Positions 56,572-63,840 of a DNA stretch of 64,000 nucleotides are shown piece by piece. The stretch lies in contig OMXV01000005.1 of assembly GCA_900315075.1 (NCBI GenBank), forward strand, positions 220,249-284,248, read 5' to 3'. Position 1 is the first letter of the stretch; the number at the start of each line of letters is the position of its first letter. A model generated the notes under the pieces. That model saw only the letters and a program-made list of their open reading frames with translations. It searched no databases and was not told the origin of the DNA. A program made the position numbers and the translations under genes. The DNA comes from an uncultured Prevotellaceae bacterium (GTDB lineage Bacteria > Bacteroidota > Bacteroidia > Bacteroidales > Bacteroidaceae).

Positions 56572-56904
56572 CAGAATGCAAAAAATGCCCAAGGGCATTT
56601 GAACTCCCCTCCCATCACTCAGGGGAGGGGTGCCCGCAGGGCGGGGTGGGGTGCCCAATTGTCACGAATTATAGAATTCTTTTTGGGCTTCTGATTAGCA
56701 TACCTTAGTGATAGAGCTACGGAGGTGAGGAGTATGAGGAGGCGACCTACGGTCGTGGAGAAATAACAAATAGGTAAATTTTTTGTCCGTTGTTAATCCT
56801 CCCTTTCCTCCTTAGAAATATAAAAACTGGGGCTTCCGAACAGTCCCAACAGTCCTAAAAAGTCCGTAGAATAGATGAGGGGTGCCCGTAGGGCGGGGTG
56901 GGGC
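56572..56904 (+). repeat. Hairpin/G-tract dispersed repeat, copy A
   Basis: Order of parts: hairpin AAATGCCC/GGGCATTT (56583-56600); hairpin CCCCTCCC/GGGAGGGG (56606-56630); G-tract run (56622-56651); TGTCACGAATTnTAGAATTC; AGCTACGGAGGTGAGGAG; hairpin CGACC/GGTCG (about 56743-56755); CCTCCTTAG; GGGGC...GAACAGTCCC; AAAGTCCGTAGAAtAGAT; a closing G-tract run (about 56878-56903). The region of more than 300 bases between susD and the next gene is mostly this element. Confidence 0.85.
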
Positions 56905-56957
56905 AACCATAAACTCCCAAACTCTCAGACTCACAAAACTTAAAAACTCACAAACAT

Positions 56958-56988
56958 TTTGTTTTTTCATAGAATTACCCTATTTTTG
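56958..56988 (+). promoter_or_regulatory. Promoter of the DUF4424-YARHG gene
   Basis: TTTG at 56958-56961, a 19-base spacer and TATTTTTG at 56981-56988, followed by CA: an ideal Bacteroidetes promoter, 26 bases before the ATG. Confidence 0.85.
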
Positions 56989-57014
56989 CACCATAAATCA
57001 AATCAGTTATCATT

Positions 57015-58208
57015 ATGAAAAAATTCTTTTTGATTACATTGATGGCACTGGCGGTAAGCCTTCAAAGTGCCGTAGCAAACGATGGCGTCTTTTATGTGAA
57101 TGGAAATCACCTGATTCCCTTGGAGGAAACCGATATCTCCATCAAGAAAGAAATTCTCACCATCACCCTTAGTGACGATGGTTTCGCATCTGTGGATGTG
57201 CAATACGAGATGGTAAACAATGGTGCTCCCAAGACCGTCACTATGGGTTTTGAGGCCAGTGTCCCATACAACGATGGTGAATCCTTCAACAAAAATTGCA
57301 CCCATCCAAATATCAAGGACTTCTCAGCCACGATGAATGGTCAGCTTTTGCCTTTAAAGAACGGTGTCATCCAGGCTACGAATGAAGAGGGTGCAGAAAA
57401 AGACTTCATACCCCTTGACTTGAAGGTATGGAGAGAGCCGCGAGAGTCAGACCCAGAATATGAAGAGAATGGGGCTGATATGATACACATGCTCTACAAT
57501 CCCTCCACCAAAGAGTACATGCGCTATTCCTATGCCTATTATTTCACAGCCAATTTCAAACAAGGCGTGAACACTATCCACCACACCTACCGTTATGAGA
57601 TGTCGAATGGAGTAGGCCGTTCTTTCGAGGTACCCTATTGGCTCACTCCGGCCATGCGCTGGGCCAACCATCAGATTGATGATTTCACATTGCGTATTAA
57701 AACAGACAATGCCACCAAGCATTTCTTGGTTGACTGCAATAGCTTCAATCCTAATGGTTTTAAAGTTACCAGTGGAAAGGGAAAAGTTCGTACATTAGAG
57801 GCTACCGACTACAGAAACAGGATGGCAGAAGTCGTGCTCAGAAATGGCACTGTGGAATATCATGCCGTTAATTTCGTTGCCAACGAGGATATGGCCATCA
57901 ATTCAGCCGACCAACTTTACGAAGCTCCCGACGATGATATCCTCTATTATGACAGTGGAGAGACATTCTATCCTATCTATGTAGATTCATGGACACCATC
58001 AAGATTTGGAGTCAAGGATAAAAAAGGTAATTTCGCTAAGAGGTTATTACGCAATCTTCCCTACGCTCATCGTGGTTATGTCTTCAAAGACCCAGACCTA
58101 AGGAAGGTATTCGAGTCGCAATGGTGGTACATGCCCGACCCCAATTTCACTCCCACGGAAAGCACATTCCATGCTCATGAGTGGAGACTCATCAACGAAA
58201 ACAAATAA
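57015..58208 (+). CDS. Exported DUF4424-like protein with C-terminal YARHG domain
   Basis: 397 aa. Signal peptide to residue ~21 (LITLMALAVSLQSAVAN). A beta-rich domain follows (DGVFYVNGNHLIPLEETDISIKKEILTITLSDDGFASVDVQYEMVN) that I match to DUF4424. A C-terminal YARHG-type domain (LLRNLPYAHRGYVFKDPDLRKVF, SQWWYMPDPNFTP) spans about 335-390; YARHG modules occur in many exported proteins near peptidases and are of unclear role. It is bracketed by repeat copies A and B in the same orientation, and the first hairpin of copy B starts at the stop codon. It has an independent strong promoter, so it is not part of the susCD transcript. Confidence 0.85.
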   Translation: MKKFFLITLMALAVSLQSAVANDGVFYVNGNHLIPLEETDISIKKEILTITLSDDGFASVDVQYEMVNNGAPKTVTMGFEASVPYNDGESFNKNCTHPNIKDFSATMNGQLLPLKNGVIQATNEEGAEKDFIPLDLKVWREPRESDPEYEENGADMIHMLYNPSTKEYMRYSYAYYFTANFKQGVNTIHHTYRYEMSNGVGRSFEVPYWLTPAMRWANHQIDDFTLRIKTDNATKHFLVDCNSFNPNGFKVTSGKGKVRTLEATDYRNRMAEVVLRNGTVEYHAVNFVANEDMAINSADQLYEAPDDDILYYDSGETFYPIYVDSWTPSRFGVKDKKGNFAKRLLRNLPYAHRGYVFKDPDLRKVFESQWWYMPDPNFTPTESTFHAHEWRLINENK

Positions 58209-58543
58209 AATGCCCATGGGGCATTTGTGCTCCCCTCCCTTCACTCAGGGGAGGGGTGCCCGCAGGGCGGGGTGGGGTATCCAAATGTCACGAATTTTAG
58301 AATTCGCTTCTGGATAGCATACTTTAGTGGAAGAGCTACGGAGGTGAGGAGTATGAGGAGGCGACCTATGGTCGTGGAGGAAAAACAAATAGGTACATAT
58401 TTTGTCCGTTATTAATTAATCCTCCATTTACTCCTTTCCTCCTTAGACATATTAAATATTGGGGCTGTTGAACAGTCCCAATTTCCCCAAAAGTCCGTAG
58501 AAAAGATTAGATGAGGAGGGGTTCCCGCAGGGCAGGGTGGGGT
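58207..58543 (+). repeat. Hairpin/G-tract dispersed repeat, copy B
   Basis: Same parts and order as copy A: hairpin AAATGCCC/GGGCATTT (58208-58226), CCCCTCCC hairpin, G-tract run 58248-58277, GGAGGTGAGGAGTATGAGGAGG, hairpin CGACC/GGTCG with a changed loop (TAT instead of TAC), CCTCCTTAG, GAACAGTCCCAA, and a closing G-tract run 58515-58542. The AGTGTAGAATGG head is missing because the element starts at the stop codon of the preceding gene. Confidence 0.85.
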
Positions 58544-58589
58544 ATCCAAATGTCACGAATTTAAGAATTGTAGAATTAATTCGTCGCGT

Positions 58590-58887
58590 TTAGTGTAGAA
58601 TGACTGTAGCGGAATATAAAAAATGCCCATGGGGCATTTGTGCTCCCCTCCCTTCACACAGGGGAGGGGTGCCCAAAGGGCGGGGTGGGGTGCCCAAATG
58701 TCACGATTTTTAGAATTATAAAATTCTTTTGGGCTTCTGATTAGCATACCTTAGTTAAAGAGCTACAGAGGTGAGGAGTATGAGGAGGTTCCTCCTTAGA
58801 CATGTTAAATATTGGGGCTGCTGAACAGTCCCAAAAGTCCTAAAAGTCCGTAGAATAGATGAGGGGTGCCAGTAGGACTGGGTGGGG
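58590..58887 (+). repeat. Hairpin/G-tract dispersed repeat, copy C (internal deletion)
   Basis: Head TTTAGTGTAGAATGACTGT, hairpin AAATGCCC/GGGCATTT, CCCCTCCC hairpin, G-tract run 58661-58690, TTTGGGCTTCTGATTAGCAT as in copy A, then a jump from GTATGAGGAGG straight to TTCCTCCTTAG, so roughly 65 bases (including the CGACC hairpin) are absent. It closes with GAACAGTCCC and a degenerate G-tract run at 58862-58886. It abuts the 3' end of the DUF3841 gene. Confidence 0.85.
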
Positions 58888-58900
58888 TGCCCAGTTGATT

Positions 58901-59524
58901 TTACAAAAAAACACGTTTAACAACATCTCCCTCTCGTTTGAGTAATTCTACCGAAACAATATAGTCAAGTTTTAAACTCCAAAATGTAGCTTGAATACTA
59001 CGATTCCGTTTATGTCTCTTTCCAATAATATTGTCTCTACGATCTAAATCGAAAATTGCTTCCCATGACTTCTCAATTTTGTCACGAAGTTTTTGTGGGT
59101 AATCTTCAAATTGTAAATTACGCTCTTCTTCTTTTTCCAGGGTATCTATAGCCTTATATATTCTTTTCCAATCGTCAACCGGACCTTTGTTTAATACACA
59201 GTGCCACGCATCAAAATCAGACAACAACACATCTTTTTCTGGAATCTCTATTTCCATATAAGCAGATACACCTTCCTGAATGTCCATAGGCGAACGTAAC
59301 GGTTTCCTCTTCTTTGATGAAACATACTGATACCAAGCCCATATCGGATATTTTGTTTCGTTAATAGGTGGTTCTCCTATTCGTTGTCGCATTTGTTTGG
59401 CCATCCACTTATATGCATACATAAAGGTTGGTTCATCGCCCCAATAAGGTTTGGTGCAATACGCAACACCATCACGCTTCAATTGCTCATAAATCTCGAT
59501 TCCTTGTATCGTCCAAAGTCTCAT
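58901..59524 (-). CDS. DUF3841-like protein
   Basis: 207 aa, no signal peptide or membrane span. N-terminus MRLWTIQGIEIYEQLKRDGVAYC, then FMYAYKWMAKQMRQRIG, YPIWAWYQY and VLLSDFDAWHCVLN: the pattern I know as DUF3841, a cytoplasmic family of unknown function. The C-terminal third is charged and ends in QATFWSLKLDYIVSVELLKREGDVV. The region is AT-rich compared with the neighbouring core genes. Its 3' end touches repeat copy C, and upstream lies the nuclease-like gene at 59676 after 151 bases in the same orientation. Confidence 0.8.
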   Translation of the reverse strand: MRLWTIQGIEIYEQLKRDGVAYCTKPYWGDEPTFMYAYKWMAKQMRQRIGEPPINETKYPIWAWYQYVSSKKRKPLRSPMDIQEGVSAYMEIEIPEKDVLLSDFDAWHCVLNKGPVDDWKRIYKAIDTLEKEEERNLQFEDYPQKLRDKIEKSWEAIFDLDRRDNIIGKRHKRNRSIQATFWSLKLDYIVSVELLKREGDVVKRVFL

Positions 59525-59675
59525 ATCTTCGTTTACTAAGACACATTATAGTGAGAATAAATATATAGAAAATCAATCGTATCTGATTCGAAAATTTTGT
59601 AAAAGTCTTACCTTTCAGTTATCGTATACCCTCAATCAGACCTGTTCTTTTCAAAGGAGACTTCAATTAACCCTA

Positions 59676-60215
59676 TCATGCTATCAGAATCATTGTAGCG
59701 ATTATTCCCAGTTCTTCTGCTGCTCTCTTACCATTCCAGAAACCATCAGTTAATTTATGATCTATGATATAATCGCGCAGTCGTGTTCGCCAAACTTTGT
59801 TTTGTAGCAAAATCCAAAGTGGTTCATCAAAATACGCATACTCTACATTCTCTTTCAGCCAGGCTTTTGATTGTGTTCTACTTTTGCTTAAACGTTCCCC
59901 TTGATAATTTAAATGCCAGAATCCATCAGTCTCCAAATGCCAAAATGGTTTCTCTATTCCAGTCTTTTCTTCAAACAGGGAATCCTTCGCATACTTTTGC
60001 ATCAACATTTTATATCGTCCTTCAAGCCAGTCATTGATGATAAATTGATTATTTCTAAACACATCTGCTTCAATCCCTTCTATAATTGCAATCATAAAAA
60101 CAGGCTTTGCAGCGATGGTTTCTCCTTTGATTTTAGCTTGTCGGATTGTTTCTATGCGTTTCGTGTAGTGTTTATAACACTGTTCGTAGCTGAAGAATTG
60201 AATTTCTCTATCCAT
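59676..60215 (-). CDS. Stand-alone ScoMcrA-like DNA-binding domain protein (HNH part absent)
   Basis: 179 aa. The pattern KPVFMIAIIEGIEA...NNQFIINDWLEGRYKMLMQKYA (residues 37-76), KPFWHLETDGFWHLNYQGE (89-107) and YFDEPLWILLQNKVWRTRLRDYIIDH (128-153) is that of the N-terminal DNA-binding (phosphorothioate/modified-DNA recognising) domain of ScoMcrA-type HNH restriction enzymes, as I remember it. In that family an HNH nuclease domain follows; here the protein ends after 26 more residues and I see no HNH remnant in the 150 bases downstream. It could be a truncated restriction enzyme, a regulator, or half of a split system. No dnd genes are in the window. Confidence 0.65.
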   Translation of the reverse strand: MDREIQFFSYEQCYKHYTKRIETIRQAKIKGETIAAKPVFMIAIIEGIEADVFRNNQFIINDWLEGRYKMLMQKYAKDSLFEEKTGIEKPFWHLETDGFWHLNYQGERLSKSRTQSKAWLKENVEYAYFDEPLWILLQNKVWRTRLRDYIIDHKLTDGFWNGKRAAEELGIIATMILIA

Positions 60216-60540
60216 TTGCCTTCATTGCAGGCGTATCCCAATCCCGTGAGGTCGAATCTTACTAGTTTTGGCGACTATTTGAAAGTGAACCTCAACAGAA
60301 TTTTGAATACAAATTCTTACTTACCCGCGAAAATAGTGCTCATATAGGCAGTTTTTGTCAATTATTGACATTTATGCATAATGAGCGGGTAAAGTTAATT
60401 ATTTTTTTTGAATTGGCGGCTTTTTCCAGCGAAAAAGTGTAAAAAAAGGTTCGGAGGATGGAATTTGGGGGGCTTTTCCCGCTCTCACGTGCGCGTAGTT
60501 GATGTAGTTGATATATATTTATATATCTTTATTTTTATTT
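60216..60540. other. Palindrome-rich noncoding region
   Basis: No credible gene. Contains TTACCCGC (60321-60328) and its inverse GCGGGTAA (60385-60392) enclosing TGTCAATTATTGACA (60356-60370) and TTATGCATAA (60372-60381), both perfect palindromes around their centres. An A/T-rich tract leads into the 12-bp repeat array. Confidence 0.6.
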
Positions 60541-60600
60541 GTGCCATTTGCTGTGCCATTTGCTGTGCCGTTTGGTGTGCCATTTGCTGTGCCGAAGAGG
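60541..60600 (+). repeat. 12-bp tandem repeats, array 1
   Basis: Consecutive units starting at 60541, 60553, 60565, 60577 and 60589: GTGCCATTTGCT, same, GTGCCGTTTGGT, GTGCCATTTGCT, and a degenerate GTGCCGAAGAGG. Confidence 0.92.
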
Positions 60601-60667
60601 GTGTCTAGCCGCATGTTTTCTGATGCTTAAAGTGGATGTTTTCAGTATGTTATTGTAATTATGGAGC

Positions 60668-60745
60668 ATGCCGTTTAGCGTGCCATTTACTGTGCCGTTT
60701 GCTGTGCCATTTACTGTGCCGTTTACTGTGCCGTTTGCTGTGCCA
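60668..60745 (+). repeat. 12-bp tandem repeats, array 2
   Basis: Units at 60668, 60680, 60692, 60704, 60716 and 60728 plus a half unit: RTGCCRTTTRCT or RTGCCGTTTAGC. Same family and same orientation as array 1, with 67 bases between them. Consensus GTGCCrTTTrCT. Confidence 0.92.
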
Positions 60746-60863
60746 ATATTATCAATTATTGAACTCAACTTTCTCCAGTTTCGTCTGGTTTTGAGGTTTT
60801 GAGGTCGCTTCGCTTGCAGGTTTTAAGGTGATATATGTATGGCTAACGATATGTTTGAGCATG

Positions 60864-60912
60864 TCTCACCTCATAACCTTAAAGACCTCAACTTTTAGGT
60901 CATGAGGTGAGA
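60864..60912. repeat. Long inverted repeat near 60.9 kb
   Basis: TCTCACCTCAT (60864-60874) and ATGAGGTGAGA (60902-60912) pair perfectly; GACCT/AGGTC pair again inside. Similar GAGGTTTTGAGGTC sequence stands at 60793-60806. Confidence 0.75.
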
Positions 60913-60957
60913 TTTACTCGAATACTCCATGAATGTCAAGATGGATGATACAAAAAT

Positions 60958-60990
60958 AGAAATGGCATCCCACACGGAGATGTCATTTCT
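60958..60990. terminator. Terminator of the DUF3843 gene
   Basis: AGAAATGGCATC (60958-60969) pairs with GATGTCATTTCT (60979-60990) with one G-T pair, followed on the minus strand by ATTTTTG and on the plus strand by A-rich sequence; it sits 37 bases past the stop codon at 61027. Confidence 0.8.
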
Positions 60991-61026
60991 GGAAAAATAG
61001 AAGGTGGATTAGAGAATGTGGCAGGG

Positions 61027-62541
61027 TTAGTACTTATGTTGCCTCATGTAGCGAAGTAGGAAACGGGCATCTGAGACGCGCGTCTGTAAAGAGCCTTTCT
61101 GACTGATGAGCTCGTTGTTTATCAGGTCGGGCAAGTAGCCTTTGTCAAGCAGGTATAAAGCGGTTTCTGTGCTCACACCATCATTCCAAAGAATCTCAAC
61201 AGCTTCTTTTGCTGCTGTTTGTGGATTGTAGAATGGATTGTCGGGAGCCTTAATATATGGACAATATCCGTATGATAAATGGAGATTGTCTTTATGTCCT
61301 TCTTTGTTGATGAAGACCATAGTTGGTTGGTTTTGAATGGCTTCTTTTCCATAGTCGGCCAGCATATCCTTATTGAAATTCCAATTTTTCACCATGTAAT
61401 TTTTCAATTCTGTAGCATCTTTGAAAAAGAATAGTTGTTTTCCGCCTGTATGCTTTAGATACCAGTTGGCATCAGCATTGATTTGTCCTTCTGGTATATA
61501 GTCTGGGTCTTTCTTGCAGTATGTATCCCAGTTGCCTTCGGTTCCATCTAATGCCGAAAACACGCCGTTGAGATGCCATTCGCCTTGAAAATAGATAAAG
61601 GATGACATACAATAGTTGGTTTTGAAGAGCCTTTTATCGCTGATCATGATTTCATCACGCGCCACTTCAATCGTTTTTCCATTGGTACATTGCATATTAA
61701 GCTTCTTTCCATCTTCGCTGGCTGAGTATTGGAAAGCACGCATTGGTATAGTCTCGATTTCGTCGAGGGCTTTGGCCAATTTGTCCATAGACTTAACTCT
61801 TGCCAATGCAGCAATGTATTCTTTTGAATTGAGTGCCAAAGGGCCAAACTTGTAGGCGAAGATGCAGTTCATGTAAATATAGTAGAGTCTCATTCGTCTT
61901 TCTGTCATTATATCCTTCAAAGAATCTGCATCCTTTATGTGCTCGAACAATAATCTGTCGCCCTCGACGGTATGTATCAAATAACTATTGAAGGTGAGCC
62001 AGATGAGTGTGAAGCGGATTTTGTTGAAGTCTTCTTCAGACTCTCTCAGCATTGTGTTAATGTCTTCTGCAAGTAGTTCGTTGACGGGGGCCTTTTCAAA
62101 TTCGTCACAAAGACGCTGATAGGCAATGTTTGCAAGTTCGTCAAGTTCATCCAGGTCGGGTTCCCACCAGATGTCGTCCGTCTCTGTTGCGGCATGCCAA
62201 ATCAGATAGCGAACAGCCATAAGGCTTGGTTCGTCGGGGTAGTATTCTTCTTCTTCGTCATGATACATAGGTACAGGCCAGCCGAACATTTGCTGGCAGA
62301 GGTATGAAAACATGCGCCATTGTCCGCTATCTGCTACAATGTCCTCCATGTATTTTGTCAGGGTGATGGCAGCAAGGCGTATGATGTCTGAGTGGGAGTT
62401 TCCGAGGTCAACGTCGGAGTTGCTAAAATCTTCTAATAGTTTGTTGGCTAATTGGGTGTAATAAAAATCGGTCGGATATCCTTTTTGGGGATAGGGATTT
62501 ACTTCTGTGATATCAGGCGTGTATATTTTCTTACATTTCAT
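61027..62541 (-). CDS. DUF3843-like protein
   Basis: 504 aa, acidic, no signal peptide. N-terminal features: KKIYTPDITEVNPYPQKGYPTDFYYTQLANKLL, IIRLAAITLTKYMEDIVADSGQWRMFSYLCQQMFGWPVPMY, EEEYYPDEPSLMAVRYLIWH. This matches DUF3843, a Bacteroidetes family of unknown function as I remember it. The central part (VEGDRLLFEHIKDADSL) and C-terminus (DGVSTETALYLLDKGYLPDL, LQTRVSDARFLLRYMRQ) are not linked to any activity I know. Preceded by a T-rich leader, followed by a terminator; monocistronic. Confidence 0.8.
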   Translation of the reverse strand: MKCKKIYTPDITEVNPYPQKGYPTDFYYTQLANKLLEDFSNSDVDLGNSHSDIIRLAAITLTKYMEDIVADSGQWRMFSYLCQQMFGWPVPMYHDEEEEYYPDEPSLMAVRYLIWHAATETDDIWWEPDLDELDELANIAYQRLCDEFEKAPVNELLAEDINTMLRESEEDFNKIRFTLIWLTFNSYLIHTVEGDRLLFEHIKDADSLKDIMTERRMRLYYIYMNCIFAYKFGPLALNSKEYIAALARVKSMDKLAKALDEIETIPMRAFQYSASEDGKKLNMQCTNGKTIEVARDEIMISDKRLFKTNYCMSSFIYFQGEWHLNGVFSALDGTEGNWDTYCKKDPDYIPEGQINADANWYLKHTGGKQLFFFKDATELKNYMVKNWNFNKDMLADYGKEAIQNQPTMVFINKEGHKDNLHLSYGYCPYIKAPDNPFYNPQTAAKEAVEILWNDGVSTETALYLLDKGYLPDLINNELISQKGSLQTRVSDARFLLRYMRQHKY

Positions 62542-62650
62542 AATTATGAATAACTGTGGATTTACGTTGCATGATTGTTGTTTTCATTTGGCGTGTAAAA
62601 TTACAGTTTTTTTTTGGAATGGGTGATAAATTCATGAAAAATATGAAAGA

Positions 62651-63784
62651 TTAGAAGCAGATGCCAAGGCCTATGTTGCACACTCCAAGACATCCGTAGC
62701 CCAATTCGGCGATGAATCTCACAGGACCAGCACCGACACTCATGCCAATGGGGGAGAATTGATAGGCCATACGCCAATTCGTTTTTTCAAAGTGCTTTTC
62801 TTTGTCTTTATAGCAATATCTCTCGTTAGGGCCGTTAAATATCCACTCATTCAAGCTAAATGTAAGATGGTTGCGTAGCAAACCCAAAGCGACACGGGAG
62901 TAGTAACGGCAGGCACCCTTCTCATACCATGTATATCTGACCGATGGCGCAAAAGTAAAACTGCTACCTTTATGGTATCCTAAGGTGATGTGGCCAGGGT
63001 AGTCGTCTTTATGTTGCTCATCCATGTAATAATACTCATCAGTATAGTCCATGGAAGATTCGCCCCATGCCATCAATGCGCCGATATCCCATTTCCGGTT
63101 GAGACGATAATGGTATTCTATTTTACCTATAAAATACGAGTCTCCGAAGATGTCGCCACATTCTACTTCTGTTTCCATGTGGTAGCGTTGCAAGATGTTG
63201 TCAGCAAATTGTTTCGTGAGATGGTCTGCCTGATTGGAACCGAACCCAAACGTTCCGTTGATTTCATGCCTTGGAAATTTTGTAAATAATCGTTCTGACC
63301 TGAGACGGGTTTTTGTGGCAAAATCCAGAGCTGAAGAAGGGACAACAGACCTCGGTAGTGTCGCATTCAGAGAATCTGCTGCCGCTATACTTTCTAAGGG
63401 TGTGATGAAAAACTGGTTGTGCTTTGGCTTGCTAACTGCATTCGTAAGCAGATCTATGCATACCGGCATTCCGTATGATAATGCACTGAGCAACGCCCAC
63501 TCATTGAGCGTTTTCTCTAACACAATGTCATCGAATGTATGGTGTTCAGAACTGATTTGAATATGCTGTCCGTTGAGTTGGCGACGCTTTACCTCGACTA
63601 CTGTGGGAAGTGTGACATCTTCGTACGTTGCTGCACTACTGTTGATGGTCACTGGTTCGTCAATGTCGCCATCAATGAATATATCGGCTTTGAAACCGGA
63701 AAACATCGTGGCGCATGAGGTGACAGAGATGGTCCCGATTACCATGAGGAACATTTTGATAATTGCAGATAATGATATTTTCAT
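62651..63784 (-). CDS. Outer membrane lipoprotein with predicted C-terminal beta-barrel-like region
   Basis: 377 aa from the ATG at 63784; an in-frame ATG seven codons upstream gives a poorer signal. The signal MKISLSAIIKMFLMVIGTISVTSC ends in a lipobox with Cys at about 24. Residues ~25-150 form a PEGA-like N-terminal part (FKADIFIDGDIDEPVTINSSAATYEDVTLPTVVEVKRR). From ~165 on, alternating hydrophobic/polar strands rich in Tyr and Gly (YFIGKIEYHYRLNRKWDIGALMAWGES, FTFAPSVRYTWY, MSVGAGPVRFIAELGYGCLG) and a terminal Phe suggest an outer-membrane beta-barrel. Function unknown. Confidence 0.8.
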   Translation of the reverse strand: MKISLSAIIKMFLMVIGTISVTSCATMFSGFKADIFIDGDIDEPVTINSSAATYEDVTLPTVVEVKRRQLNGQHIQISSEHHTFDDIVLEKTLNEWALLSALSYGMPVCIDLLTNAVSKPKHNQFFITPLESIAAADSLNATLPRSVVPSSALDFATKTRLRSERLFTKFPRHEINGTFGFGSNQADHLTKQFADNILQRYHMETEVECGDIFGDSYFIGKIEYHYRLNRKWDIGALMAWGESSMDYTDEYYYMDEQHKDDYPGHITLGYHKGSSFTFAPSVRYTWYEKGACRYYSRVALGLLRNHLTFSLNEWIFNGPNERYCYKDKEKHFEKTNWRMAYQFSPIGMSVGAGPVRFIAELGYGCLGVCNIGLGICF

Positions 63785-63840
63785 AAACTGGAGTTTTAAA
63801 TACATTCACTTAAGTTTCGCAAGTGCATTTATACTCAGAC

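Noticed and set aside
56882-57172. 96-codon plus-strand frame overlapping the DUF4424 gene start
   Set aside because: It covers the promoter and the first part of the real gene in another frame and starts in the G-tract of repeat copy A.
58227-58415. 62-codon frame inside repeat copy B containing RATEVRSMRRRP
   Set aside because: The short peptide segment is kept in copy A but interrupted by stops around it, and is broken in copy C. It follows from conservation of the DNA repeat.
60408-60608. 66-codon plus-strand frame with Cys-rich repeats (CAICCAICC)
   Set aside because: Another reading of array 1; composition follows the repeat and the start region is non-coding in character.
60535-60768. 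77-codon minus-strand frame with Asn-Gly-Thr repeats, across the 12-bp iterons
   Set aside because: The reading frame exists because the repeat unit is a multiple of three; it runs from the repeats into unrelated sequence, has no promoter and no domain. A repeat by-product is more likely, though a tiny repeat peptide cannot be excluded.
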